This document shows, piece by piece, positions 56,051-64,000 of a stretch of 64,000 bases of DNA; positions within the stretch are counted from its first letter, which is position 1; the number at the start of each line of letters is the position of its first letter. The stretch lies in the NCBI GenBank assembly GCA_963712815.1, contig CAVQJL010000013.1:1-64000 (forward strand). The letters are read 5' to 3'. The stretch comes from RPQJ01 sp963712815. Its GTDB lineage: Bacteria; Pseudomonadota; Gammaproteobacteria; Steroidobacterales; Steroidobacteraceae. The notes below the pieces were generated by a model. That model had not been told where the DNA came from and ran no database searches. It saw nothing but the letters and a program-made list of their open reading frames with translations. A program made the translations under genes and the position numbers.

Positions 56051-57945
56051 GAACGGTCTTCCTTTCTCGCGAGGCGCTTGCGCAGCACGTTGCAGATCGA
56101 GCCGGGCTTGATCGGACGACCGCGGACCTCGCTCCAGCAGTCGATGTCCACGAGGTAGCGCGAGCGCAGCAGCATGGCGAGGGCCGTGTAGCGGCGGTTG
56201 GTCTCGTCGATCAACGGATCCTCCGGGAGGTCGGACCAGTTGGCCTCGATGGTGATCACCTGCTTGAACCGGTGCAGGATCTCCTTGATGCCGGCCGGCA
56301 TCGGCTGCAGGAAGGTCAGGTGCATGGAGGACACCTTGTAGCCCTCGGCGCACAGCCGCTCGACGGACTCCTCGATCGCCCCCTGGGTGCTGCCCCAGCC
56401 GACGACCAGCAGGTCGCCCTCGGGTTCGCCGAAGACCGTCGGCGGCGCGAGCATCTTCTGCAGCGCCGCGAGCTTAAGGCTGCGGGCGTGCATGCCCTGC
56501 TCGTTGATCTCGGGGTCGTAGGCCACGCGGCTCGAGCGGTCGTGGGCGAGGCCGGTGAGAGTGTGCATGCCGTTCGGCTGCCCGGGCAGGAAGCGCCGCG
56601 ACAGGCCCGTGACCGGATCCCAGTCGTAGGGCTTGGCGCCGTCGGGCACCGGACTCTGGTCGATCGGCGGCGCGAGCCAGTCGGCGCTGAACTGCGGACG
56701 GGGAAACGGCTGCTGCGCCGTCGCGAGACTCGCGTCGGAGAGCACCACCACGACCATATTGAAGGTCTCGGCGATGCGCCGGGCCGTGATCATCGAGTAG
56801 AAGCAGTCCTCGATGGTGCTGGCCGCCATCACCACCTTGGGCGCATCGCCGTGGCTGCCGAACATCACGGTGAACAGGTCGCCCTGCTCCACCTTGGTCG
56901 GCTGCCCGGTGCTCGGCCCGCCGCGCTGCACGTTCACGACCACGAGCGGGATCTCGGCCATCACGGCGAGCCCGATGCCTTCCTGCTTCAGCGAGTACCC
57001 CGGGCCCGAGGTGATCGTGACGGCGACCTTACCGGTGTAGGAGGCGCCGATCGCGAACGCGCAGGCCGCGATCTCGTCCTCGGCCTGGTGCACGAGGCCA
57101 CCCGCCCGCTCGAACACGTCGCTCAGGTAGTGCGAGGCCGAGGTGGCCGGCGTGATCGGGTACATCGCGCAGATGTCCATGCCGGAGGCGAGCACGCCAA
57201 GCGCGACCGCGGTATTGCCGTTGATGACGAGCTGCGGCTCGGTGGCGCGGGTCGCCGGCACGCGGAAGCCGAAATCGAGGTTGTGCTCGGCCCAGGCGTG
57301 GCCCGCCTCGAGCAGCGCCACGTTCGACCGGATGATCTTCTCCGACTTCTTGCCGAAGATGAACGCGATCTGCTCGCGCGCGAGGTCCATGTCCAGGCTG
57401 TAGAGGTTGCAGAGCATCCCCAGCACGAACATGTTCTTGCCCTTGCGCGGGTCGGAAACGAGCTTGTGGCACTCGCTTTCCATCGGCACTTCGTGGACGC
57501 GGTAGCCCTCGGCGAGCAGCCGGTCGAGCGTCTCCCGGTACTGGGCGGCGATCCTGGGGTCGGCACTGGTCGCCCACATGCACTCGAGCAGGATGATGCA
57601 GCCGGGCTTGAGCTCGCCGGCGTTGACGCGGCCGAGCAGCACCTGCTCGTTGAAGGCGATGGCAAGGTCGGCCTCGTCGCCGCCGTTGGTGATGCGCTTC
57701 GAGCCGATGCGGATGCGGTTGCCGCTCGCACCGGCCACGCTGCGTGCCGGTGGCTGGATCTCGGCCGGGATGATCTCGACCGTCCACACCCCGTTGCCCA
57801 TGCGTGCCGCGATCGAGCCGAAGGACTGCCCGCATTTCTGCGCGCCCTCGCCCGAGTCGCTCATGATCTCGACGATGGCCTCGTCGAGCGTCACGACCTG
57901 CTTGGCCGTCGGGCCCGGGCCCATCATTTCCACTGCTGCGTTCAT
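56047..57945 (-). CDS. korA: 2-oxoacid:ferredoxin oxidoreductase alpha subunit (gamma-alpha fusion)
   Basis: A 632-residue subunit in which the gamma domain (about 15-200; SGEGAQKCGQSFGSIAARMG) is fused ahead of the alpha domain (from about 235; MYPITPATSASHYL at 261). ATG 57945 follows an excellent GAGGTGA site. It is the third gene of the operon, directly after the NfnB-like gene, and translationally coupled to korB. Confidence 0.93.
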   Translation of the reverse strand: MNAAVEMMGPGPTAKQVVTLDEAIVEIMSDSGEGAQKCGQSFGSIAARMGNGVWTVEIIPAEIQPPARSVAGASGNRIRIGSKRITNGGDEADLAIAFNEQVLLGRVNAGELKPGCIILLECMWATSADPRIAAQYRETLDRLLAEGYRVHEVPMESECHKLVSDPRKGKNMFVLGMLCNLYSLDMDLAREQIAFIFGKKSEKIIRSNVALLEAGHAWAEHNLDFGFRVPATRATEPQLVINGNTAVALGVLASGMDICAMYPITPATSASHYLSDVFERAGGLVHQAEDEIAACAFAIGASYTGKVAVTITSGPGYSLKQEGIGLAVMAEIPLVVVNVQRGGPSTGQPTKVEQGDLFTVMFGSHGDAPKVVMAASTIEDCFYSMITARRIAETFNMVVVVLSDASLATAQQPFPRPQFSADWLAPPIDQSPVPDGAKPYDWDPVTGLSRRFLPGQPNGMHTLTGLAHDRSSRVAYDPEINEQGMHARSLKLAALQKMLAPPTVFGEPEGDLLVVGWGSTQGAIEESVERLCAEGYKVSSMHLTFLQPMPAGIKEILHRFKQVITIEANWSDLPEDPLIDETNRRYTALAMLLRSRYLVDIDCWSEVRGRPIKPGSICNVLRKRLARKEDRS

Positions 57946-57949
57946 TGGA

Positions 57950-59479
57950 TCACCTCGGCAGGCGCAGGCGCGTGTACCCGCGCTCGGCGCGGTCGATGCC
58001 GAACAGCGTGGCCACGGAGCCACCCGGCCGTTCCTCGTAGACGGAATCGGTGTCGCGCAGGCCGAGGTAGGCCTTCATGCCGCGCGCCGCGCGCCGTCCC
58101 GCCCCCATCGCCTCGATCACCGTGGCGGCGCCGGTGACGATGTCGCCGCCGGCGTACACGCCGGGAATCGAGGTGGCGAGGTTTTCGTCGGTGGCGATGT
58201 AGCCGCGCTTGTTGAGCTTGAGCTTCGAGGTCTGGCCGATGATCGGGTTGGCGTTGGTGCCGATCGCGTACACGACCATGTCGGCCTCGATCTCGAACTC
58301 GCTGCCCGGCTCCGGCACCGGCCGGCGACGGCCCGATTCGTCGGGCTCGCCCAGGGCCATGCGCACGCAGCGCACCGCGCGCACGCTCTTGTTGCCGTCC
58401 TCGAGGATCTCGACCGGGCTCACCAGCCAGTGGAACGCGATGCCTTCCTCCTCGGCGTGGTGGATCTCCTCGGCACGGGCCGGCGCCTCGGCACGGCTGC
58501 GCCGGTAGAGGCAGCTGACCGATTCGGCGCCGAGCCGCAGGCAGACCCGCAGCGCGTCCATCGCGGTGTTGCCCGCGCCGATCACCGCGACGCGCCTGCC
58601 CGGCTGCATCGGCGTGTCGTAGTTCGGGAACTCGCGGGCGTGCATCAGGTTGCAGCGCGTCAGCAGCTCGTTGGCCGAGAGCACGCCGTTGAGGTTCTCG
58701 CCCGCGATGCCCATGAAGCTCGGATACCCCGCGCCGGTGCCGACGAACACCGCGTGGAAGCCCATCTCCTCGATCATCTGCTCGATGGTGAACAGGCGCC
58801 CGACCAGCGTGTTGCACTCGAAGCGCACGCCGAGCTGCCTGAGCTTCTCGATCTCGGCGTCCACGATCGGGTTCGGCAGGCGGAAGTCGGGAATGCCGTA
58901 CTTGAGCACGCCGCCCGGCTCGTGGAAGGCCTCGTAGACGACGACCTCGCAGCCGGCCTTGGCCATGTCGGCGGCGCAGGCCATGCCGGCGGGCCCCGAG
59001 CCCACGATGCCGATGCGGAAATCGCTGGGCTCGATGTACGGGATGTTCGACCAGCCTTCCTTGATCGCGAGATCGCCCACCCAGCGCTCCAGGCGCCCTA
59101 TGGCCACGGGCTCGAGCGACTCCCCGACCGTGCAGACGCCCTCGCACTGGCTCTCCTGCGGGCAGACGCGGCCGCACACCGAGGGCAGCAGGTTCGAGGC
59201 AGTGATCACGTCGTAGGCGCCGCGGTAGTCGCGATCGGTGATCTTCTCGATGAAGTCCGGGATCGCGATGTTCACCGGGCAGCCCCTCACGCAGGGCTGG
59301 TCGGCGCACATCAGGCAGCGCTCGGCCTCGAGCTGCGCGTCCTCGACGAGGTAGCCGCAGTTCACTTCCTTGAAGTTGCGCGCGCGCTCTTTCGGATCCT
59401 GTTCGCGCGCAGGCGTCCGCGCCTGCGGGATCATGCGGATGGTCTTTTTCTTCTTCCTCGGCCCGCTGGCGGTCTCCAT
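57950..59479 (-). CDS. NfnB/GltD-like NADPH-dependent oxidoreductase, two [4Fe-4S] clusters and two FADs/NAD sites
   Basis: A 509-residue GltD-family protein. The N-terminal cluster domain has AERCLMCADQPCVRGCPVNI and VCGRVCPQESQCEGVC; FAD and NADPH folds follow with IGIVGSGPAGMACAADM, VAVIGAGNTAMDALRVCLRLGA and GVYAGGDIVTGAATVIEA. Stand-alone GltD proteins paired with a PyrK-like partner form the bifurcating NfnAB transhydrogenase; a related KorC serves the 2-oxoglutarate:ferredoxin oxidoreductase of Thauera. The pairing with the preceding gene supports the Nfn reading. ATG 59479 lies two bases after that gene's stop. Confidence 0.88.
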   Translation of the reverse strand: METASGPRKKKKTIRMIPQARTPAREQDPKERARNFKEVNCGYLVEDAQLEAERCLMCADQPCVRGCPVNIAIPDFIEKITDRDYRGAYDVITASNLLPSVCGRVCPQESQCEGVCTVGESLEPVAIGRLERWVGDLAIKEGWSNIPYIEPSDFRIGIVGSGPAGMACAADMAKAGCEVVVYEAFHEPGGVLKYGIPDFRLPNPIVDAEIEKLRQLGVRFECNTLVGRLFTIEQMIEEMGFHAVFVGTGAGYPSFMGIAGENLNGVLSANELLTRCNLMHAREFPNYDTPMQPGRRVAVIGAGNTAMDALRVCLRLGAESVSCLYRRSRAEAPARAEEIHHAEEEGIAFHWLVSPVEILEDGNKSVRAVRCVRMALGEPDESGRRRPVPEPGSEFEIEADMVVYAIGTNANPIIGQTSKLKLNKRGYIATDENLATSIPGVYAGGDIVTGAATVIEAMGAGRRAARGMKAYLGLRDTDSVYEERPGGSVATLFGIDRAERGYTRLRLPR

Positions 59480-59481
59480 GG

Positions 59482-60375
59482 TCAGGCTGCGCCTCCCGTC
59501 GCGTCCGGGATGCTGCGCATCCGGCAGTTCTCGTCGAACTTCTCGGCTGCCTCGCGCTCGGTCGCCTTGTAGCGCTGCAGGCGGAACATCAGGTCGTCGA
59601 AGTCCACGAGGTGGCCGTCGAAGTCCGGGCCGTCCACGCAGGCGAACTTGACGATCTCGCCGATCTTGACGCGGCAACCGCCGCACATGCCGGTGCCGTC
59701 CACCATGACCGGGTTGAGGCTGACCATGGTCTTGATCCTGTGCGGGCGCGTCGCCTCGGCGCAGCCCTTCATCATGATCGGCGGCCCGATGGCCACGCAC
59801 TCGTCGATGTCGGGGTGCTTCGCGATCGCCTGGGCGATGCCCGCGGTGACCAGGCCCTTGATGCCGGCCGAACCGTCGTCGGTGCAGAGGATCAGTTCGT
59901 CGCAGCAGGCGCGGAACTTGTCCTCCCAGAACACGAGGTCGCGGTTGCGGAAGCCGAGCACGCCGATCACGTAGGCGCCGCTCTCCTTGAAAGCCCGCGC
60001 CTGCGGGAAGACCGGCGCGACGCCGAGCCCGCCGCCCACGCACAGCACCTTCCGCGCCTTGCCGATGTGACTCGGTATGCCCATGGGGCCCACCAGCGCG
60101 ACGAGCCGGCTGCCGACCGCGAGGTCGCGCTGCATCTCGCGGGTGGTCTTGCCGACCGCCTGGATCACCAGCGTGATCGTGCCCTTGTCCCGGTCGTAGT
60201 CGGCGATCGTGAGCGGGATACGCTCGCCGTGGTCGCTTGCCATGACGATGACGAACTGGCCCGCACGGGCCGCCTTCGCCAGCATCGGGTGGCGAACCTC
60301 GAGCAGGAAAGTGACGTCGGAGAAGTCCTGCCGCGCCACGATCTCGTAGCCAGCCGTCGGTGTATCGTTGGTCAT
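59482..60375 (-). CDS. NfnA-like ferredoxin-NAD(P) reductase subunit with [2Fe-2S] cluster
   Basis: A 297-residue PyrK/NfnA-type flavoprotein. The FAD site is RIPLTIADYD (52-61), the NAD site GGGLGVAP (114-121). A [2Fe-2S] set of Asp226, Cys231, Cys234 and Cys246 (VDGTGMCGGC ... FACVDGPDFD) matches the unusual Asp/Cys3 ligation of Nfn small subunits. First gene of the operon; AGGACAC precedes ATG 60375. With the next gene it should couple reduced ferredoxin and NADH oxidation to NADP+ reduction, or the reverse. Confidence 0.86.
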   Translation of the reverse strand: MTNDTPTAGYEIVARQDFSDVTFLLEVRHPMLAKAARAGQFVIVMASDHGERIPLTIADYDRDKGTITLVIQAVGKTTREMQRDLAVGSRLVALVGPMGIPSHIGKARKVLCVGGGLGVAPVFPQARAFKESGAYVIGVLGFRNRDLVFWEDKFRACCDELILCTDDGSAGIKGLVTAGIAQAIAKHPDIDECVAIGPPIMMKGCAEATRPHRIKTMVSLNPVMVDGTGMCGGCRVKIGEIVKFACVDGPDFDGHLVDFDDLMFRLQRYKATEREAAEKFDENCRMRSIPDATGGAA

Positions 60376-60466
60376 TGGTGTGTCCTGGTGTGGTACGCAT
60401 TTATCCCGAGGCGCCGCCGCCCGCAATCGGGGCAATTGCGGACGGGACTCGACCCCAGGCCGCCGG

Positions 60467-61755
60467 CTATGGCCGATCCCCCTGCAGCAGCACGGCACGG
60501 AAGTCGTTTACGTTGGTGAGCGTCGGCCCGGTGACGACCGCGTCGCCGAGCGCACCGAAGAATCCGTGCGCGTCGTTCGCGTCGAGGCAACACTGCGGAT
60601 CGAGCCCGCGAGCCGCGGCACGCGCCAGGGTGTCCGGACGCCAGACTGCGCCGGCCACCGGAGCCATGCCATCGACCCCGTCCGTGTCGCCCGCCAGTGC
60701 GTACACGGCCTCGCGGTGGCCGAGCGCCAGCCCGAAGGCGAGCAGGAACTCGACGTTGCGCCCGCCGCAGCCGTGGCCGCGCACCGTGACTGAGGTCTCG
60801 CCGCCGGACAGCAGAAGACAGGGCAGACGGCGCGGCCCGGCGCGATCCAGCACGCCGCGCACCCGCGCCGCCATTTCGTTTCCCACCTCGCGCGCCTCGC
60901 CTTCGAGGCGATCGCTCAGGATCACGGGCTGCACACCCCGCCCCGCCGCAATGTGTGCGGCCGCTTCGAGCGACGCCTGTGGCGCGGCGACGATGCGGAA
61001 CTCCGAACCCACCAGTCGCGGATCGCCCGGCTTGACCGACTCCCACTGCCCGCGCTCCAGCGCGGATCGCGCTGCCGCGGGGACGGCGATGCCGTAACGC
61101 GCCAGCACCGCAAGGGCATCGGCGCAGGTGCTCTCGTCGGGCACGGTGGGACCGGATGCAATGTCGGACGGATCGTCACCCGGCACGTCCGAGATCGCGA
61201 GCGTCACGAGTCGCGCAGGGGGCAGGCGGCGCCGAGGCGGCCACCCTTGATGCGCGAAAGGTGCCGGCGCACGGTGTTGATCTCGCCGATGGTCGCACCC
61301 GATCGCAGCAGCGCACTCGTGAGCGCCTGCTTGTCCTCGAGAGTCAGTACCTCGGCGGGCAGCGGCAGCAGCGCCGAACCGCCGCCCGACAGCAGGCACA
61401 GCACGAGGTCGTCCTCACCGAGCCCGTGAACGCGCTCGTACAGGCGCTCGGCGGCGCGCTGCCCGGCGGCGGCGGGCACAGGATGTGCGGACTCGAGCAC
61501 CTCGATGCGCTCGCAGGCCAGCGCGTGGCCATAGGGCACGACGACCGTCCCGCCGAGCTCGCCGTCCCAGTGCGTCTCGACGGCGCGCGCCATCGCCGCG
61601 GCTGCCTTGCCGGCGCCGACGACGACGGTGCGGCCGGCCGGCGGCGACGGCAGCGCCGGTGGCACGCACCGCGCGGGGCTCGCCGCTTCAATGGCAGCCG
61701 CGAAGGCGGCGCGCAACAGGCGTTCGGGGTCGACGTCGGGATCGAGGATCGGCAT
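60467..61755 (-). CDS. Glycerate 2-kinase, MOFRL family, one frameshift
   Basis: About 428 residues when joined. The N-terminal part has VVVGAGKAAAAMA, ESAHPVPAA and LCLLSGGGSALLPLP; the C-terminal MOFRL domain has CLLLSGGETSVTVRGHG and GDTDGVDGMAPVAGA. The frame breaks near 61205, where GAACPL continues as ARLVTLAISDVPGD in the neighbouring frame. It phosphorylates glycerate, linking hydroxypyruvate/tartronate metabolism to glycolysis. It is upstream of and parallel to the NfnA-like gene with a 91-base gap. Confidence 0.87.
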
Positions 61756-62428
61756 GGCCGGTGACCACAGTTCGGTGTCGGTGAAGTCTGCCTGAATCAG
61801 CAGGCCGTCGCGGCGACCGGCCAGGTCACCGCCACGACAGATGGACGGGCGGCTTTGCGAGGCTGGACAGGCCCGCCGCCGGTGAAGTCGCGCGGCTTCC
61901 GCCGCATCTCGCATTGATGACTGCCCAATGGCTACATCGGGGTGGCCGGAGCCTGATGACGGGCCTCTTCTTCTGGGTTCCCAGCCAGTTCCCGCGGAGC
62001 GACCGTGCGGCAGCCAACGCACAATCCGCAGATTGTGGGTTCGTGCCGGGTCGACCCGATTCCACATGCCGGAAGCACGAAGCGGATCGTCCACCGTTTC
62101 TTGGCGCCCGGAGCCTAACCCCGCCGACTTCCTCACCGCCAACCACCATCAGGCCGTACCTGTTCGCCGCCGATCGCTTCACAGTCGAGTGCCAGGCCAG
62201 CGGTGCATCCACGCCGGATAGCGGACGCAGAAACCGCAGTGCCGATCCAATCGGACCCTTTGACTGCCAGTGTCAAGCCTCATGCAGTCCTCTGGCGTAG
62301 CGTCACAAGGCCTTCCCGCGACGTTGAGTCCTTGCAGATATCTGGTTCCTCCGGCGTCCACTATCGAATAAGCTTGTCTCGACCAGACTCAGGTTTTTCT
62401 CGAGCCGACTCATCGAGGGGGACTCGAA
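61756..62428. other. Long intergenic region without a convincing gene
   Basis: About 670 bases between the glycerate kinase start and the DUF2846 gene. Open frames of up to 128 codons exist on both strands, but none has a ribosome binding site, signal peptide or recognisable motif, and they overlap each other. Base composition drops towards the right end, where the GC-poorer DUF2846 gene begins. It probably contains decayed coding sequence linked to the neighbouring transposase remnant. Confidence 0.5.
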
Positions 62429-62836
62429 ATGACTCGCACCGCACGTGTTCTCGTAATATTCACGACCTTCGCAATGTCGCTGGGTTGGGCTGTTGGTACA
62501 AGCGCCGCTGTCGTGCCGGAGATACAGCCGGACAAGGGCCTGGTCGTGTTCTACCGACCGAGGAAGACGGCAGGCTCGGCCATACGATTCAATGTCAATT
62601 ACGCGCAAGGCTCGTTGGGCATGTTTAACAACGGCACGATGCTGTTCAACTACTTCGAGCCGGGGGAATATCATTTCTGGTCCCAGGTCATTTCGCAGGA
62701 TGGCATCACGATCAACGTGGAACCGGGCAAAGTCTATTTTGTGGAAGGCGCAACAAAAATGGGGATCTATGCGGGTCGGCCAAAATTTACGCTTGTCGAC
62801 GAGGCGAAAGGACGCAAGGAAGTCTCTCGCCTGTAA
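62429..62836 (+). CDS. DUF2846-like secreted protein
   Basis: A 135-residue protein with a signal peptide (VLVIFTTFAMSLGWAVGTSA) and the DUF2846 pattern KGLVVFYRPRKTAGSAIRF, FNNGTMLFNYFEPGEYHFW and VEPGKVYFVEGATKMG. Function is unknown; related proteins are often small lipoproteins or periplasmic beta-rich proteins. GAGGGGG precedes ATG 62429. It is visibly less GC-rich than the rest of the window, which suggests recent acquisition together with the adjacent mobile remnant. Confidence 0.75.
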   Translation: MTRTARVLVIFTTFAMSLGWAVGTSAAVVPEIQPDKGLVVFYRPRKTAGSAIRFNVNYAQGSLGMFNNGTMLFNYFEPGEYHFWSQVISQDGITINVEPGKVYFVEGATKMGIYAGRPKFTLVDEAKGRKEVSRL

Positions 62837-62945
62837 GACCACGCGGCGTCCACCGGGTCCGTCGCTACGCACTGGACTTGCCTCGCTGGCTTTGATGCCC
62901 ACGTCCGCTTCTGGCCGGGGCTGTGTGGAAACTCGTCGTTAGCTG

Positions 62946-63415
62946 GCATCGGCTCGAGCAGGAAGCTCGCCGCAACCTCTAGCTGATGTGGTTGACCGGA
63001 CGCCCGGCGCCCGACTTCAAGACCCTCGCGGACTTCCGCGCCGGGACACGGCGGCGACCAAGAGCGTGTACCGCGAGTTCATCGTGCCGTGGCGACGCTG
63101 GCAACTGGTTACCGAGTCGACAATGACGATCGACGGCAGCAAGTTCAAGGCGGCGAACCACCGCGACCGTAACTTCACCAGCGCCAAGATGAAGACGCGG
63201 ATGGCACTGATCGAGGAAAGCGTCGCCGAGTACCTGGTGCACCTCGATCGCAAGGAAACGCCTCGCAATCCGCGCAAGGCGGTACGGTTACAGGATCGGA
63301 TCGCGACGCTGAAGGACGAAATGGCGCGGCTGGCGGTCGCTACGAGAAATGGGGCTTCACCTACTTACCGAAGCGCGACGCCTATCGGTGTCCGGCGGGC
63401 GAGTATGCGATCCGA
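62946..63415 (+). pseudogene. IS1182-family transposase remnant with stop, frameshift and internal deletion
   Basis: Scattered pieces of an IS1182-type transposase: RLEQEARRNL followed by TAG, then LMWLTGRPAPDFKTLADFRAG, then in another frame VYREFIVPWRRWQLVTES and TMTIDGSKFKAANHRDRNF with TSAKMKTRM, and finally a jump to YEKWGFTYLPKRDAYRCPAGEYAI from near the element's C-terminal third. The segment between about residues 200 and 310 of a normal transposase is missing. No terminal inverted repeats were found. It cannot encode an active enzyme. Confidence 0.8.
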
Positions 63416-63425
63416 AACGACGCCA

Positions 63426-63673
63426 CTACTGGTGGTCCGTGTATCCCGCTTCGCGCTGATACCAGACCGCCGGGGCCAGCACGACGTCCTCGGCTGGCAA
63501 CCAGCGATACCTTGCGATGCAGCCATACTTGCCGCGAGATAGCACGAGCTCGCGCCGATCAGCTTCCGTCACTCGCCCGGGCAGCGGGTGATCCGCAAGA
63601 ACCTCGAGTGCCGCCCGTATGCTCGAGAGCTGCGCCAGCGCCCGATCGGGATCGGCCTCGGCAACGCTCTTGC
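63426..63673 (-). pseudogene. 5'-truncated second copy of the ParE/RelE toxin gene
   Basis: Translates as AEADPDRALAQLSSIRAALE, then HPLPGRVTEADRRELVLSRGKYG and WYQREAGYTDHQ-stop, closely matching the toxin at 47754-48053 to the very stop codon and some 30 bases beyond. The N-terminal 20 residues (first strand and helix) are gone and the frame upstream hits a stop, so there is no start codon. No antitoxin copy follows. It abuts the transposase remnant, and duplication by the element or by recombination is likely. Confidence 0.8.
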
Positions 63674-63869
63674 CGCGGGTCGTTGGCCGCTGTTCGAAGA
63701 TTCATTGTCGACCGCCGGTTCCAGGTCATCGGGCTGATCGTCGAGTTACAGGACCGATTGCTCCCTGCCATTGCGATTCGCGCTAGGCGCGTGCGCCCTC
63801 GCCGGGCTTACACTGCCGTCCAGCACCTCGAGTCCAGCGGGCCGTGCGCCGGCATCGGAGGATCGCCTC

Positions 63870-64000
63870 ATGAGCACCCTGACCAAGTTCGCCCTCGGCG
63901 TCATGGGACAGTTGCGACCACGGCCAGTCCGCGGCGACGCGCGAGCGACCATCAAGCTGCCGGCGCCGGACAAGCGCGGTGGAATTCCCCTGATGCAAGC
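63870..64000 (+). CDS. Start of a nitroreductase/SagB-like protein (3' end outside window)
   Basis: ATG 63870 follows GGAGG at ideal distance, and 43 codons are visible to the window edge. After a short N-terminal region the text IKLPAPDKRGGIPLMQA appears, which resembles the segment just before the conserved RRS motif in SagB/ThcOx-type nitroreductases. The visible part is too short for certainty. Confidence 0.5.
   Translation, partial: MSTLTKFALGVMGQLRPRPVRGDARATIKLPAPDKRGGIPLMQ

Noticed and set aside
61826..62300. Two overlapping frames of about 128 codons on opposite strands
   Set aside because: No ribosome binding site, motif or signal on either; they contradict each other and look like non-coding or decayed DNA.

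Overview
The window is a very GC-rich, gene-dense bacterial chromosome segment on which long shadow frames accompany almost every gene. It probably comes from a gammaproteobacterium. The grounds are a FabY-type ketoacyl synthase, a DUF6394 + TrkA-N channel pair, many secreted S9/S15/DUF885/amidohydrolase-type hydrolases, adjacent nadA/nadB and a multihaem NrfHA nitrite reductase. No rRNA, tRNA or CRISPR was seen, so the placement is an inference from gene content.

Layout. 1-5.1 kb: monoacylglycerol-lipase-like hydrolase, HAD-PlsC fusion, haloalkane dehalogenase, and nrfHA behind an FNR/HcpR-type palindrome. 5.3-10.6 kb: LeuC-like and LeuD-like subunits, an HMG-CoA-lyase-family enzyme and a CaiB CoA-transferase, split by an opposite-strand cation exporter; this looks like a branched C5-dicarboxylate (citramalate/mesaconate-type) catabolic set. 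10.6-19.2 kb: surface-adhesin-E protein, crotonase, MerR regulator, a broken TolB/TPR protein, then a ferredoxin reductase + diiron protein + wax-ester-synthase (WS/DGAT) operon preceded by a palindrome that shares a 10-base word with the merR promoter. 19.2-32.3 kb: S15 peptidase, FabY, META lipoprotein, two coupled amidohydrolases (the second without metal ligands), lipase, GST, DsbA-like isomerase, MBL-fold protein and serine beta-lactamase-like esterase. 32.3-44.0 kb: DUF6394 + potassium channel, DUF885, MAPEG, nadAB, saccharopine-dehydrogenase-like protein and a Tat-exported isoquinoline-oxidoreductase-type molybdoenzyme (iorAB) with a MobA-like protein. 44.1-48.7 kb: two toxin-antitoxin loci around an S9 peptidase. 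48.8-52.9 kb: mtnP-mtnA-class II aldolase (methylthioadenosine salvage) divergent from an aminotransferase. 52.9-60.4 kb: the most interesting operon, NfnA-like - NfnB-like - korA - korB - a large protein with a ferredoxin tail. 60.5-64 kb: glycerate kinase, then a decayed stretch with an IS1182-type transposase remnant, a truncated second parE and the start of a nitroreductase/SagB-like gene.

A strong caveat: at least eleven conserved genes between 12.8 and 61.3 kb are interrupted by single-base frameshifts, often the loss of one base from a GG or CC doublet, and homology resumes in another frame each time. They are especially dense at 48.8-51.3 kb. I read most of these as consensus errors rather than true pseudogenes and annotate the genes end to end.

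Functionally the segment combines anaerobic traits (nitrite ammonification, 2-oxoacid:ferredoxin oxidoreductase coupled to an Nfn-type transhydrogenase, oxygen-independent-style quinolinate synthesis) with lipid and wax-ester metabolism and scavenging by secreted hydrolases.
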